The position numbers and the translations under genes were made by a program. Shown here in pieces: positions 7,506-16,287 of a DNA stretch of 38,564 nt. Under the pieces are notes generated by a model. The model was not told the origin of the DNA. It did not search any database and was given only the letters and a program-made list of their open reading frames with translations. The stretch comes from Aeromonas diversa CDC 2478-85 (GTDB taxonomy: Bacteria; Pseudomonadota; Gammaproteobacteria; Enterobacterales; Aeromonadaceae), in assembly GCF_000819805.1 (NCBI RefSeq), contig NZ_CDCE01000028.1, positions 1 through 38,564 of the forward strand, read 5' to 3'. Position 1 is the first letter of the stretch; every line of letters begins with the position of its first letter.

Positions 7506-8792
7506 ATGTCAAAGTCAGATCAGCTGTTTGAGCAGGCCCGTCAGAGCATTCCGGGTGGCGTCAACTCACCGGTGCGCGCCTTTAACGGCGTGGGTGGTAC
7601 TCCGGTCTTTATCGATCACGCCGACGGTGCCTATCTCTACGACGTGGATGGCCACTCCTATGTGGATTACATCGGCTCCTGGGGCCCCATGCTGCTGGGT
7701 CATAACCACCCCGCCATCAAGGCTGCCGTCATCGCCGCCGTCGAGAAGGGGCTGAGCTACGGCGCGCCGACCGAGATCGAGGTGCGCATGGCAGAGCGCG
7801 TGCGTGCTATCGTCCCCTCCATGGAGCAGGTGCGCATGGTCAACTCCGGCACCGAGGCGACCATGAGCGCCATCCGGCTGGCCCGCGGCTACACCGGCCG
7901 TGACAAGATCCTCAAGTTCGAAGGCTGCTACCACGGCCACGCCGACTCATTGCTGGTCAAGGCCGGCTCCGGCGCCCTCACCCTGGGCCAGCCCAACAGC
8001 CCGGGCGTGCCAGCCGATTTTGCCAAGCACACCCTGACCTGCACCTATAACGATCTCGCCTCGGTCGAGGCGGCCTTCGCCCTGTATGGCCAGGAGATCG
8101 CCTGCATCATCGTCGAGCCGGTGGCTGGCAACATGAACTGTATTCCGCCGGTACCGGGTTTCCTCGAGGGGCTGCGTGCCCTCTGTGACCAACACGGCAG
8201 CGTGCTGATCCTCGACGAGGTGATGACCGGCTTCCGGGTCTCCAAGCAGGGGGCTCAGGGCTACTACGGCGTCACCCCGGATCTCACCACCCTCGGCAAG
8301 ATCATCGGCGCCGGCATGCCGGTGGGGGCCTTCGGCGGCAAGCGCGAAATCATGCAGCACATAGCCCCGACCGGTCCCGTTTATCAGGCCGGCACCCTGT
8401 CGGGCAACCCCATCGCCATGGCCGCCGGCCTGGCCATGCTGGATCTGCTCGAGCAGCCGGGTCTCTACGAGGCGCTGAGCGAGAAAACCGCCCGCGTTGC
8501 CGAGGGGCTCAAGGCCGCCGCCGCCAAACACGGCATCCCGCTGGCCATCAACCAGGTCGGCGGCATGTTCGGCTTCTTCTTCACCGACGAGCCGACCATC
8601 ACCCGCTTTGATCAAGTGACCCGCTGTGACATGGAGAAGTTCAAGCGCTTCTACCACCTGATGCTGGAAGAGGGCGTCTATCTGGCCCCCAGCGCCTACG
8701 AGGCCGGCTTCCTCTCCCTGGCCCACGGCGATAAAGAGATCGAACACACTCTGGCCGCGGCAGACCGCTGCTTCGCCAAACTGGTGGCTTGA
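7506..8792 (+). CDS. hemL: Glutamate-1-semialdehyde 2,1-aminomutase
   Basis: Cytosolic PLP enzyme converting glutamate-1-semialdehyde to 5-aminolevulinate, the committed precursor step of the C5 tetrapyrrole pathway. The 428 residues match the family length. Visible features are the N-terminal [13 protein letters not shown] signature, the [19 protein letters not shown]-phosphate region, [10 protein letters not shown] with the PLP-ring Asp, and [17 protein letters not shown] with the Schiff-base lysine at residue 265, the same number as in E. coli. The start has AAGGATG upstream at good spacing. It is monocistronic: its own promoter lies at 7351-7379 and a terminator begins at 8806. Confidence 0.98.
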   Translation: MSKSDQLFEQARQSIPGGVNSPVRAFNGVGGTPVFIDHADGAYLYDVDGHSYVDYIGSWGPMLLGHNHPAIKAAVIAAVEKGLSYGAPTEIEVRMAERVRAIVPSMEQVRMVNSGTEATMSAIRLARGYTGRDKILKFEGCYHGHADSLLVKAGSGALTLGQPNSPGVPADFAKHTLTCTYNDLASVEAAFALYGQEIACIIVEPVAGNMNCIPPVPGFLEGLRALCDQHGSVLILDEVMTGFRVSKQGAQGYYGVTPDLTTLGKIIGAGMPVGAFGGKREIMQHIAPTGPVYQAGTLSGNPIAMAAGLAMLDLLEQPGLYEALSEKTARVAEGLKAAAAKHGIPLAINQVGGMFGFFFTDEPTITRFDQVTRCDMEKFKRFYHLMLEEGVYLAPSAYEAGFLSLAHGDKEIEHTLAAADRCFAKLVA

Positions 8793-8805
8793 TACGTCCT
8801 TCATA

Positions 8806-8840
8806 AGGGGGCTCAGGCCCCCTCTTCCTCTTTTCTCTTT
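8806..8840 (+). terminator. hemL terminator
   Basis: AGGGGG (8806-8811) pairs with CCCCCT (8818-8823) around a short loop, and a pyrimidine tract rich in T follows (CTTCCTCTTTTCTCTTTTTT). It starts 14 bases after the hemL stop. Confidence 0.8.
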
Positions 8841-9126
8841 TTTCTTCTCCCCCCTCACTCCGTCTTTAGTCGATCGCACCACCCCGCAACAATTAACAGT
8901 TAACCAACAAACACAAAACACCACAGCTTCATGTGTTAATGAATGAAAACGCTAAAATAAGACCTTTCTCGTTCGAAACCACAAATAATTATTCACTTTA
9001 CAGCCAGAAAAAGGCTTGTCTGGCTGTTTTTTTGGGGTATTCTTTCGCCCGCTTGACGTTATGCAGCATGTGTATGCAGAGGCAGGCAGAAAACAATATA
9101 ACAATTGGCGAAAAGGCAACCGTTCC
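8841..9126 (+). other. Intergenic region with a second hairpin-U tract before the YjiH gene
   Basis: This gap of about 290 bases is AT-rich and has no convincing ORF. Its main feature is a perfect 8-bp hairpin (CAGCCAGA 9001-9008, TCTGGCTG 9019-9026) followed by seven T residues (9027-9033), a textbook intrinsic terminator. Because hemL already has its own terminator, this one may act as an attenuator in the leader of the downstream membrane-protein gene, 94 bases before its start. A TAAAAT box near 8953-8958 could be part of a promoter upstream of it. No known riboswitch class is recognised. Confidence 0.5.
9001..9033 (+). terminator. Intrinsic terminator or attenuator upstream of yjiH-like gene
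   Basis: The stem is 8 bp and GC-rich, with a 10-base loop and a run of seven T residues directly after it. It lies between the hemL terminator and the YjiH-family start, so it either backs up hemL termination or attenuates the downstream gene. Confidence 0.75.
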
Positions 9127-10497
9127 ATGCTGGAGAAAACCCTCGCTGCGCCCCGGCTTAACTCCCGGCGCAATCTGCTCGTCTTTCTGATCCCGTCGCT
9201 CATCGGGATCCTGCTCTTTATGACCCCCGTCAGCCATCAGGGGGATATCACCATACCGGTCGCCGTGATGGCCAAGTCGGTGCAAACCGTGCTGGCCGAT
9301 CAGCTGGTCGCCATGGTGAGCGGCATCATCACCACCACCATGCTGTTGACCCTGGTCGCCTGGTTGTTCAAGCCCGCCATTCTGGTCAAGCGTCCGTTCC
9401 TCAACAGCCTGTTCAACGTCTCCCCCTTCTGGGCCCTGGTGCGGATCCTGGGTGGCGTGTTCGTGCTGCTGACCTTCTTCGGCATCGGCCCCGAGGCCCT
9501 GCGCAGCGATGCCACCGGCGGCCTGGTGCTGCACGACCTGCTGCCTGTACTCTTCTCGGTCTTCATCTTTGCCGGTCTGCTGCTGCCCCTGCTGCTGGAC
9601 TTCGGCCTGCTGGAGTTCGTCGGCACCATGATGACCCGCATCATGCGCCCGGTATTCCGCCTGCCCGGTCGCTCGGCGGTGGACTGCTTCGCCTCCTGGC
9701 TGGGTGACGGCAGTGTCGGTATCCTGCTCACCAGCAAGCAGTACGAAGGCAAGTTCTACACCCAGCGCGAAGCGGCCGTGATCGGCACCACCTTCTCCGC
9801 CGTCTCTATTACCTTCTGTCTGGTGGTCATCTCCCAGGTGAAGCTGGCCCATATGTTTGTCCCCTTCTACCTGACCGTCTGCCTGGCTGGCGTAGTGGCA
9901 GCCATCATAGTGCCGCGTCTGCCCCCCCTGTGCTGGAAGAAGGACGTCTATGCCGACGGCACCCCCCTGTGCCGCAAGCATGAAGCCATCCCGCACGAAC
10001 ACGGCATCCTGAGCTACGGGTTCGAGCGAGCGCTGAAAAAGGCCGAGAGTGTGACCGACTTCGGTGCCGTCGCTCGCGAGGGGCTCAAGAATGCCCTGGA
10101 CATGGTGTTCGGTGTGCTGCCCGTGGTGATGGCCATCGGCACCTGCTCCCTGATGCTGGCCGAACACACCCCGTTGTTCACCTGGCTGGGAGCTCCCTTC
10201 GTGCCTCTGCTCGAGCTGCTGCAGCTGCCCGAGGCTGAAGCCGCCTCTCGCACCATCATGGTGGGCTTCGCCGACATGTTTATCCCGGCCATCCTCGCCT
10301 CCTCTATCGAAAGCGAGATGACCCGCTTCGTCATCGCCGCCCTGTCGGTGACCCAGCTCATCTACATGTCGGAAGTGGGCGCCCTGCTGCTTGGCAGCAA
10401 GATCCCGGTCAAGATGTGGGAGTTGTTCCTCATCTTCCTGATGCGCACCCTGATCACCTTGCCGGTGATCGCCGGGGTGGCACACCTGCTCTTCTAA
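9127..10497 (+). CDS. YjiH family nucleoside-recognition (GATE) membrane protein
   Basis: Polytopic inner-membrane protein with the Gate/nucleoside-recognition fold shared with concentrative nucleoside transporters and spore proteins; its physiological substrate is unknown. I place the start at 9127 (MLEKTLAAPRL, 456 residues). The longer open frame from 9016 overlaps the terminator-like hairpin region and has atypical N-terminal composition. Hydrophobic segments are clear near residues 20-40, 60-80, 100-125, 150-175, 230-265, 345-370 and 400-455. The conserved polar stretch DCFASWLGDGSVGILLTSK lies between helices. A charged cytosolic loop (about 270-325) contains WKKDVYADGTPLC. The gene is alone on its strand and is closed by a strong bidirectional terminator. 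Confidence 0.85.
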   Translation: MLEKTLAAPRLNSRRNLLVFLIPSLIGILLFMTPVSHQGDITIPVAVMAKSVQTVLADQLVAMVSGIITTTMLLTLVAWLFKPAILVKRPFLNSLFNVSPFWALVRILGGVFVLLTFFGIGPEALRSDATGGLVLHDLLPVLFSVFIFAGLLLPLLLDFGLLEFVGTMMTRIMRPVFRLPGRSAVDCFASWLGDGSVGILLTSKQYEGKFYTQREAAVIGTTFSAVSITFCLVVISQVKLAHMFVPFYLTVCLAGVVAAIIVPRLPPLCWKKDVYADGTPLCRKHEAIPHEHGILSYGFERALKKAESVTDFGAVAREGLKNALDMVFGVLPVVMAIGTCSLMLAEHTPLFTWLGAPFVPLLELLQLPEAEAASRTIMVGFADMFIPAILASSIESEMTRFVIAALSVTQLIYMSEVGALLLGSKIPVKMWELFLIFLMRTLITLPVIAGVAHLLF

Positions 10498-10510
10498 CCC
10501 TTAATAAAAA

Positions 10511-10533
10511 AGCCGCTTAACGCGGCTTTTTTT
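10511..10533. terminator. Bidirectional terminator between yjiH-like gene and binding-protein gene
   Basis: AGCCGC (10511-10516) and GCGGCT (10522-10527) are flanked by A6 on the left and T6 on the right. The hairpin therefore works on both strands for the two convergent genes. Confidence 0.9.
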
Positions 10534-10539
10534 ATGGCG

Positions 10540-11496
10540 CTATTGCGCCTGCGGAACCTGCTGGCCAATCAAGGCGCTGACGGATTCAGTGGTGAGGTTG
10601 CGCGGGGTGATCAGGTGCGTGTCGGTATAAGTGACAGGCGCGATGACGTCACCACGGATCAGGGCATCTGCCAAGGCGACCGCCTTCATCCCCATCTGGT
10701 AGGGGTCCTGCACCATAATGCCGGACAAGCGCCCATCTTTGAGGGACTGCAGGAGCAGGGGTGAGATATCGAATCCGGCGACCATGGCCCGGTTATGGGA
10801 CCAGTGACCCACCGCCAGCACGGCTCCCTCGGTCGAACTCTCATTGGCGGCAATGATCAGATTGATGGCCGAGTCCTCTTTAAGCTGACGAGTCACGGCC
10901 CGGTAGCTGCTCCCCTTGGTCGTTCCCCCCTCGATAACATGCTGAACCGCAATACCCTGCGCCTCAAACTCATCAAAATAGCCCTTCACCCTGGCTTCCG
11001 TGGAACGGTGGCCCGCCTGATAGCGAACCACCAGAACCACTGGATTGGCAGGGAAATGAGGGGCCAGCTCCTTCACCAACTTTCTGCCGGCCAGATAGTT
11101 GTTGGAGCCGACGAAGCCATCCACCGGCGTCTCTCCCAGCTCGGAGTCGATGATCAGCACCCGCTTGCCGGCCTCTCGATAACGGACGACCAGTGGACGC
11201 AGTCGCTCGGGTTCGCTCGGTGCCAACACCAGCACCCGGGCAGAGGTGGCCAGATAGTCTGATACCAGTTTGAACTGGGCCTCGGTCGCCTGCTCGTTGG
11301 GAGGACCGCGCCACAAGATCTTGTGTCGGGACGCTCGCGCCGCCTCGGCGACACCACGATTGAGGACCTGCCAGAAGACGATCCCATTGCCCTTGGGGAT
11401 CACCACGATATCAGCCTGACCACTGGCATCGACCAGCTCCTGAGCGGCCAGCAGACTGCTCCAAATCAGCACAACACCCCACCATTTTTTTAGCAT
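10540..11496 (-). CDS. Orphan sugar-type periplasmic binding protein
   Basis: Type I periplasmic binding protein of the RbsB/Peripla_BP_4 class. The 318-residue product starts MLKKWWGVVLIWSSLLAAQ, a signal peptide with a probable cut after about residue 19-25. The mature part has the family's alternating lobes: IVVIPKGNGIVFWQVLNRGV at the N-lobe, VLIIDSELG and VGSNNYLAG at the cleft, VIEGGTTKGSSYRAV, NLIIAANESSTEGAVLAV, and MVAGFDIS near the C-lobe. No ABC permease, ATPase, chemoreceptor or sensor-kinase gene is adjacent, so it may feed a transporter or a signalling receptor encoded elsewhere. The ligand cannot be told from sequence. The shared terminator at 10511 ends the gene. Confidence 0.85.
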   Translation of the reverse strand: MLKKWWGVVLIWSSLLAAQELVDASGQADIVVIPKGNGIVFWQVLNRGVAEAARASRHKILWRGPPNEQATEAQFKLVSDYLATSARVLVLAPSEPERLRPLVVRYREAGKRVLIIDSELGETPVDGFVGSNNYLAGRKLVKELAPHFPANPVVLVVRYQAGHRSTEARVKGYFDEFEAQGIAVQHVIEGGTTKGSSYRAVTRQLKEDSAINLIIAANESSTEGAVLAVGHWSHNRAMVAGFDISPLLLQSLKDGRLSGIMVQDPYQMGMKAVALADALIRGDVIAPVTYTDTHLITPRNLTTESVSALIGQQVPQAQ

Positions 11497-11685
11497 CGCA
11501 CCCTCTCCCCACCACTTCCGTTAACTGTATACCGAATGACCGGGGATAACCGAGAAGCGTGGGAAGCACAGCCCCCAGGATTGGCCCACTCCCCCACTGC
11601 CGGTGCAGCAGCCATCCGAGCCAGCACCGGCAGGCACACCGCCCATGACAGCGCCAGGAGTGGGACGCCCATCTCCATATGCTTT

Positions 11686-11714
11686 GTTAACGAACGGCGG
11701 TAAAATCAGGTCAA
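11686..11714 (-). promoter_or_regulatory. Possible promoter of the binding-protein gene
   Basis: TTGACC (11709-11714, minus strand) and GTTAAC (11686-11691) are spaced by 17 bases. The rest of the 306-base gap (11497-11802) holds no convincing gene. A 62-codon frame (11678 down to 11490) begins with a hydrophobic stretch but lacks a ribosome binding site and runs into the next start. Confidence 0.35.
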
Positions 11715-11802
11715 CGGGCCGAAAAACCACATTAAGGCCAGCAATGAGGCGAAAGCCGCTGCACCAGGGGTTAAAGACCCGGACTCACGCACGCTCGAGC
11801 AT

Positions 11803-11826
11803 AAAAAACGGGAGCCCAGGCTCCCG
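11803..11826 (-). terminator. tesB terminator
   Basis: CGGGAGC and GCTCCCG (11809-11826) form a 7-bp stem with a 4-base loop, and on the minus strand six U residues follow. It lies just after the tesB stop. Confidence 0.9.
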
Positions 11827-11838
11827 CGCGGCGAGATA

Positions 11839-12705
11839 TCACGCCGACTTGCGGCGGATCACCCCCTCTTGCATGGTGCTCGCCACCAGCACCCCATCGC
11901 GGGTGAAAAACTGGCCGCGCACCAGGCCGCGCCCACCCGAGGCGCTCGGACTGTCGACCACGTAGAGCAGCCAGTCGTCGAGGCGAAAATCCCGATGGAA
12001 CCACATGGAGTGATCGATGGTGGCCACCTGCATGTCCGGCTCCCAGTAGGAGACCCCGTGCGGCTGCAATGCGGTGAACAGGAAGTGGAAGTCGGAGGCA
12101 TAGGCGAGCAGGTACTTGTGCACCCGCGGGTCATCCGGCATCTGACCGTTGGCCTTGAACCAGACGTGGCGCAGGGGCTCGTGCACGTCGGGGCGGATCG
12201 GGTCGACCAGGGTGGCCGGGCGGATCTCGATGGGCTTCTCACACATGATCTTGGCGCGCAGCTCGGGGGGAATCATCTTCTCGTAAGGACGCACCAGCTC
12301 CAGCTCGCTCTTGAGCTGCTCGGGTGGCGTGATCCCCTGGGGCATAGTCGCCTGGTGCTCGAAGCCATCGGCCTCGACCTGGAACGAGGCATTGAGGTAG
12401 AAGATGGGTTTGCCATACTGGATTGCCTTGACCCGGCGGGTCGAGACACTCTGCCCATCGCGGATGTTCTCCACGTCGTAGACGATGGGGTGGTTCACAT
12501 CGCCCGGGCGCAGGAAGTAGGAGTGGAAGCTGTGCACCTGGCGATCGGCCGCCACCGTCTGCTTGGCCGCCGACAGGGCCTGCCCCATCACCTGGCCACC
12601 AAACACGGCGCGCAGACCCAGATCCTCGCTCTGGCCGCGAAACAGTCCCTCTTCAATCTTCTCCAGTGCCAGCAGCGCCAGCAGTTCGTCTAATACCTTG
12701 CTCAT
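11839..12705 (-). CDS. tesB: Acyl-CoA thioesterase II
   Basis: Cytosolic double-hotdog thioesterase hydrolysing medium- to long-chain acyl-CoA. The 288-residue length equals E. coli TesB (286) within two residues. The first hotdog shows FRGQSEDLG and [11 protein letters not shown], then [12 protein letters not shown]. The second hotdog has [11 protein letters not shown] with the catalytic Asp, [13 protein letters not shown] with the catalytic Thr, and STMQEGVIR with the catalytic Gln, corresponding to Asp204, Thr228 and Gln278 of E. coli. The start is supported by GGGAG eight bases upstream. It lies 108 bases downstream of putP, but the putP terminator separates the two, so it is probably a separate transcript. 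Confidence 0.97.
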   Translation of the reverse strand: MSKVLDELLALLALEKIEEGLFRGQSEDLGLRAVFGGQVMGQALSAAKQTVAADRQVHSFHSYFLRPGDVNHPIVYDVENIRDGQSVSTRRVKAIQYGKPIFYLNASFQVEADGFEHQATMPQGITPPEQLKSELELVRPYEKMIPPELRAKIMCEKPIEIRPATLVDPIRPDVHEPLRHVWFKANGQMPDDPRVHKYLLAYASDFHFLFTALQPHGVSYWEPDMQVATIDHSMWFHRDFRLDDWLLYVVDSPSASGGRGLVRGQFFTRDGVLVASTMQEGVIRRKSA

Positions 12706-12779
12706 TGCATTCTCCCGTTGGACAGGAGAAATCTATCAACTGAAACGAAGAGGAACAATTCTTCCATTTGAGTCCGGCA

Positions 12780-12809
12780 CAATAAAATGCCCCGCCGAAG
12801 CGGGGCATT
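12780..12809 (-). terminator. putP terminator
   Basis: A 10-bp stem (AATGCCCCGC / GCGGGGCATT) with a CGAA loop starts three bases past the putP stop. On the minus strand TTTATT follows it. Confidence 0.9.
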
Positions 12810-12812
12810 GCA

Positions 12813-14330
12813 TCAGTTGACGCCGACCGGTTGGCCCGCAGGCTCGGCCGGAGCGTTGAACTCCTCCTCGGCCTCGCGGAAGCGCTCCAGCATGGCCTTG
12901 GAGGGCGCCTCGCCAAGCAGGCTGCCCAGCACGATGGCGACGCTGGCGAAGACGAAGCCCGGGATGATCTCATACAGGCCCAACCAACCGTACTGCTTCC
13001 AGACGATGACGGTGACCGCACCAACCAGCATGCCAGCCAGGGCGCCGTTGCGGGTCATGCGCGGCCACAGCACCGAGAGCAGCACAACGGGGCCGAAGGC
13101 GGCACCGAAACCGGCCCAGGCGTAGCTCACCAGCCCCAGTACCCGGTTTTCCGGGTTCATGGCGACCGCGATCGCCACCAGGGCGATGGCCAACACCATG
13201 AGGCGGCCGACCCACACCAGCTCGCGCTGGGAGGCGTTCTTGCGCAGGAACGGCTTGTAGAGATCCTCGGTGATGGCGCTGGAGCAGACCAGTAATTGAC
13301 AACTTAGCGTGCTCATCACTGCCGCCAGGATGGCGGAGAGCAACACACCGGCGATCCAGGGGTTAAAGAGCAGCTTGGAGAGCTCGATGAAGACTCGCTC
13401 CGGGTTGGCGCCCACATTGGCAGCCAGATCCGGGAAGGCGGCGAAGTAGGCCAGACCGAAGAAGCCGATGGCTACGGCGCCGGCCAGGCACAGCACCATC
13501 CAGGTCATGCTGATACGGCGGGCGCTGGCCATGGAGTGGTGGGAATCTGCCGCCATGAAGCGCGCCAGTATGTGCGGCTGGCCGAAGTAGCCCAGGCCCC
13601 AGGCCATCAGGGAGATGATGGCGATGATGTCCAGGTTCTTGAACATGTCGAGGTTGCTGGCGCTCTTGGCGGCCACCTCGATCATGGCGCTGTCGATGCC
13701 GCCGACGGCGATGATGACGAACACAGGGGTGAGGATCAGAGCGAAGATCATCAGGGTCGCCTGCACGGTATCGGTCCAGCTCACCGCGAGGAAGCCACCG
13801 AAGAAGGTGTAGGTGATGGTGGCTGCGGCACCGACCCAGAGGGCGGTGTCGTAATCCATGCCGAAGGTGCTCTCGAACAGGCGGGCACCGGCTACCACAC
13901 CGGAGGCGCAGTAGATGGTGAAGAACAGCAGGATCACCAGGGCCGAGAGGATGCGCAGCACCTTGCTGTGATCCTCGAAGCGGTAGGTGAAGTAGTCCGG
14001 CAGGGTCAAGGCGTTGCGGTTCTTCTCGGTATGCACCCGCAAGCGGCCGGCAACCCAGCGCCAGTTGAGGTAGGCGCCGATGACCAGACCGATGGCGATC
14101 CAGCTCTCTGAGATGCCACTGATGAAGACGGCCCCAGGCAGCCCCATCAGGAGCCATCCGCTCATGTCGGAGGCGCCGGCAGAGAGGGCGGTGACCCAGC
14201 TCCCCATGCGGCGGCCGCCGAGGATGTAGTCGTCGAAGTTGCGGGTGGCGCGATAGGCGATAAAGCCGATCAGGACCATTCCGAGGATGTACACCAGAAA
14301 GGTGATTAACATGGGTGTGCTAGCTGTCAT
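12813..14330 (-). CDS. putP: Sodium/proline symporter PutP
   Basis: Inner-membrane Na+-coupled proline uptake carrier of the SSS family; 505 residues, about 13 transmembrane helices. TM2 carries SAGASDMSGWLLMGLPGAV, including the Na+-site aspartate equal to E. coli Asp55. The loop RVHTEKNRNALTLPDYF, the family signature GYFGQPHILARFMAA and SAILAAVMSTLSCQLLVCSSA (the Na+/proline region of TM9) are all present. No putA is adjacent, unlike the divergent putA-putP layout of enterics. The start has GGAG six bases upstream. The leader can form two hairpins (14348-14390). Confidence 0.97.
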   Translation of the reverse strand: MTASTPMLITFLVYILGMVLIGFIAYRATRNFDDYILGGRRMGSWVTALSAGASDMSGWLLMGLPGAVFISGISESWIAIGLVIGAYLNWRWVAGRLRVHTEKNRNALTLPDYFTYRFEDHSKVLRILSALVILLFFTIYCASGVVAGARLFESTFGMDYDTALWVGAAATITYTFFGGFLAVSWTDTVQATLMIFALILTPVFVIIAVGGIDSAMIEVAAKSASNLDMFKNLDIIAIISLMAWGLGYFGQPHILARFMAADSHHSMASARRISMTWMVLCLAGAVAIGFFGLAYFAAFPDLAANVGANPERVFIELSKLLFNPWIAGVLLSAILAAVMSTLSCQLLVCSSAITEDLYKPFLRKNASQRELVWVGRLMVLAIALVAIAVAMNPENRVLGLVSYAWAGFGAAFGPVVLLSVLWPRMTRNGALAGMLVGAVTVIVWKQYGWLGLYEIIPGFVFASVAIVLGSLLGEAPSKAMLERFREAEEEFNAPAEPAGQPVGVN

Positions 14331-14347
14331 TCCAGACTCCGTTGTGT

Positions 14348-14390
14348 GGTACCCCCTCTATGGGGGGCTTTTCCTTGAAAAAAGCCGGCC
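14348..14390 (-). promoter_or_regulatory. Two-hairpin leader of putP with upstream promoter-like boxes
   Basis: On the minus strand, GGCTTTT pairs with AAAAGCC across a 7-base loop, immediately followed by a C-run pairing with a G-run (CCCCC / GGGGG). Both lie within 55 bases of the putP start. Upstream, TTGTGG and TAAGCT with 17-base spacing (about 14393-14421) could be the promoter. The role of the hairpins is unknown. Confidence 0.4.
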
Positions 14391-14492
14391 TAGCTTAAAC
14401 AGAGCACTTATTAACCACAACCCTTTTTTAACGGACCAGAAACAAAACAAAAACGTTTTACACCCATAAAAACAGCCTGAACGGGGCGTTAG

Positions 14493-14511
14493 GGCAGCGA
14501 TTCGTGCTGCC
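14493..14511 (-). terminator. Hairpin after the SgrR-like gene
   Basis: GGCAGC and GCTGCC (6 bp, 7-base loop) lie directly after the stop codon. A U5 run occurs only about 20 bases later on the minus strand, so intrinsic termination here is uncertain. Confidence 0.35.
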
Positions 14512-14512
14512 A

Positions 14513-16234
14513 TTACTCGTCGGAGTCGCTCAGCCAGATACGGCGCAGGGAGCAAAATCCGCTGGGATCTATTGTGGCGCCGCGTACCGCCCTGTCCAGA
14601 TGCAACTCTTCCGTGATACCAAACAGATGAAGCAGCGACTTCTCGCCGTGCCAACGCCGCTCCACCTCCTGCATCCGGCTCAGGATCTCCCCCTCATCCA
14701 GGGTCTGACCGAACGCCGCCAACAGACGCCCATGTTCCTCATCGAGCCAGCATTCGTCATGGGCAAACTGCATGCAGACCGCACTGGTCAGCCACTCGTA
14801 GTAACCGTAGAGGGGGGGAGGGTCGAGCAACTCGCTCACCAGCATGAGATCGGCGCTGGCGCGCACCTGATCGAGCTCGTTGTAGTTCTCGATGGGAAAG
14901 TCCACCAGCGTCAGACCCGTCTCCTCGATGCGCTCGCGGATCCAGCCTGCGATATGGGCCAGACGCGGATAGTGCCAGTGGGGCTCGGCCACCACCAGAG
15001 TGCCCGAGAGACGAGGACAGGCGCAGACGTCCGCGGGCTGGGTCGGGGCCGCAGCCCTGGCATAGGCCGAATCCACCACGGGCTCGATCCCGTATTGCCA
15101 GCGTACCTGATGAAGATAGTCGTAGAGCCGCCCCAAGTCGGTTGCACTGATCCGGGCATCGGGCCGCACCCGAAACCCGAGACTGAAGAAGCCGTCGAGC
15201 CGGTTGGTCACCCGGCTGGCATGGGGTTCGACCGATGGTGCTGTACTGGTGAAACTCATGCGGCTTGCGCCACTGGGCAGGTCGGGCATGGCGTACCAAA
15301 GCTCAACCCGCTCCACCAACGGTTTCTCCCGGTAGTAATCGGGGAAACGCTCCAATGCCATGTGACTCTTGTCGCTCTGCCTGACCCGAAAAGGCCCGGT
15401 ACCAAAACGCGCCAGGGCACCGCTGGCCAGCCGAATGCCCTGCTCGGCCATGATGGCGCCGTGGATGCCACAGAAGGCATAGATAAGCAGCGGGTTGTGC
15501 TGGCGCAGGCGAACCTCAATCCAGTGCTGGCCGATGGCCGACACGGCCACCACCTGCTGATAGATGCGCTGCAATGGCCCCGGTGTGGTCAGCATGCGGG
15601 TCAGGGAGGCGCAAGCCGCCGCCACCGTCATGGCCTCGCCGTGGTGGAAACGCACGTCCGGTCGCAGGCGAAAGCGTAGCGCCGGACGCAGCGGATCCAC
15701 CTCCCAGTAGTGAGCCAGCGCCGGCATGATGCAACCCGCCGCCAGGTTATAGTCGAGCAGGGTGTCGTAGACGTTCTCGGTGATGTAGAGCTCGTTACGC
15801 AAATAAGTTTCGACAGGGTCTATGGTATGGGGCACCGGGAAGTCGCTGATAAGCAGCCCCCCGAGGGAGCGCACTGTCTGCTGCTGCTGCTCGAAGAAGT
15901 GATTGATCTGTCGACTGACCCGCTCAGGTTGCGTCGTCTCGGCGGCCAAGCGGGCGGCCTGTTGCAGATCCCCGGCGGCCACCAATCGCGCGACCCAGTC
16001 ATCGAGGGCGGCATCCCCGCCCATCAACACCCAGAGCTCGGACTGCCGTCCACGCCCCACGGCCCCGTTCCAACGGATCCACCCCTGTTCCTGCAGACTG
16101 GCGAGAATATTGCTGACATTGCGGCGTGAACAGCAAAGCAGCGACTCCAGCTGCTCCAAACCGACGGCCTGCCCCTCGCCGATGCCGAAGGCCTGCTCCA
16201 ACTGCCGCAGACGACGCAGCAACATCCTGCTCAT
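14513..16234 (-). CDS. SgrR-family transcriptional regulator
   Basis: DNA-binding regulator fused to a solute-binding-like domain, as in E. coli SgrR, which activates the small RNA SgrS during sugar-phosphate stress. The 573-residue protein has an N-terminal winged helix (about 1-110). Its helix-turn-helix core reads LEQLESLLCCSRRNVSNILASLQEQGWI, here about residues 27-54, followed by GRGRQSELW. Residues about 140-470 are SBP_bac_5-like, with IDPVETYLRNELY, a NVYDTLLDY element and LRFRLRPDVRFHHGEAM typical of oligopeptide-binding proteins. There is no signal peptide, so it acts in the cytosol. A purine-rich GGGAGGGG precedes the ATG. Upstream lies a gene-free region with two RNA candidates. 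Orthology to sgrR itself is plausible but not proven. Confidence 0.88.
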   Translation of the reverse strand: MSRMLLRRLRQLEQAFGIGEGQAVGLEQLESLLCCSRRNVSNILASLQEQGWIRWNGAVGRGRQSELWVLMGGDAALDDWVARLVAAGDLQQAARLAAETTQPERVSRQINHFFEQQQQTVRSLGGLLISDFPVPHTIDPVETYLRNELYITENVYDTLLDYNLAAGCIMPALAHYWEVDPLRPALRFRLRPDVRFHHGEAMTVAAACASLTRMLTTPGPLQRIYQQVVAVSAIGQHWIEVRLRQHNPLLIYAFCGIHGAIMAEQGIRLASGALARFGTGPFRVRQSDKSHMALERFPDYYREKPLVERVELWYAMPDLPSGASRMSFTSTAPSVEPHASRVTNRLDGFFSLGFRVRPDARISATDLGRLYDYLHQVRWQYGIEPVVDSAYARAAAPTQPADVCACPRLSGTLVVAEPHWHYPRLAHIAGWIRERIEETGLTLVDFPIENYNELDQVRASADLMLVSELLDPPPLYGYYEWLTSAVCMQFAHDECWLDEEHGRLLAAFGQTLDEGEILSRMQEVERRWHGEKSLLHLFGITEELHLDRAVRGATIDPSGFCSLRRIWLSDSDE

Positions 16235-16287
16235 TACCCCTCCCTGTCATGGATAAAATATGGAAAAAAATAGCCTGCTGTTCTTCG

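Noticed and set aside
11490..11678. A 62-codon minus-strand frame with a signal-like hydrophobic start, ahead of the binding-protein gene
   Set aside because: It has no ribosome binding site, overlaps the next gene's start and shows no recognisable family; kept only as part of the intergenic description.
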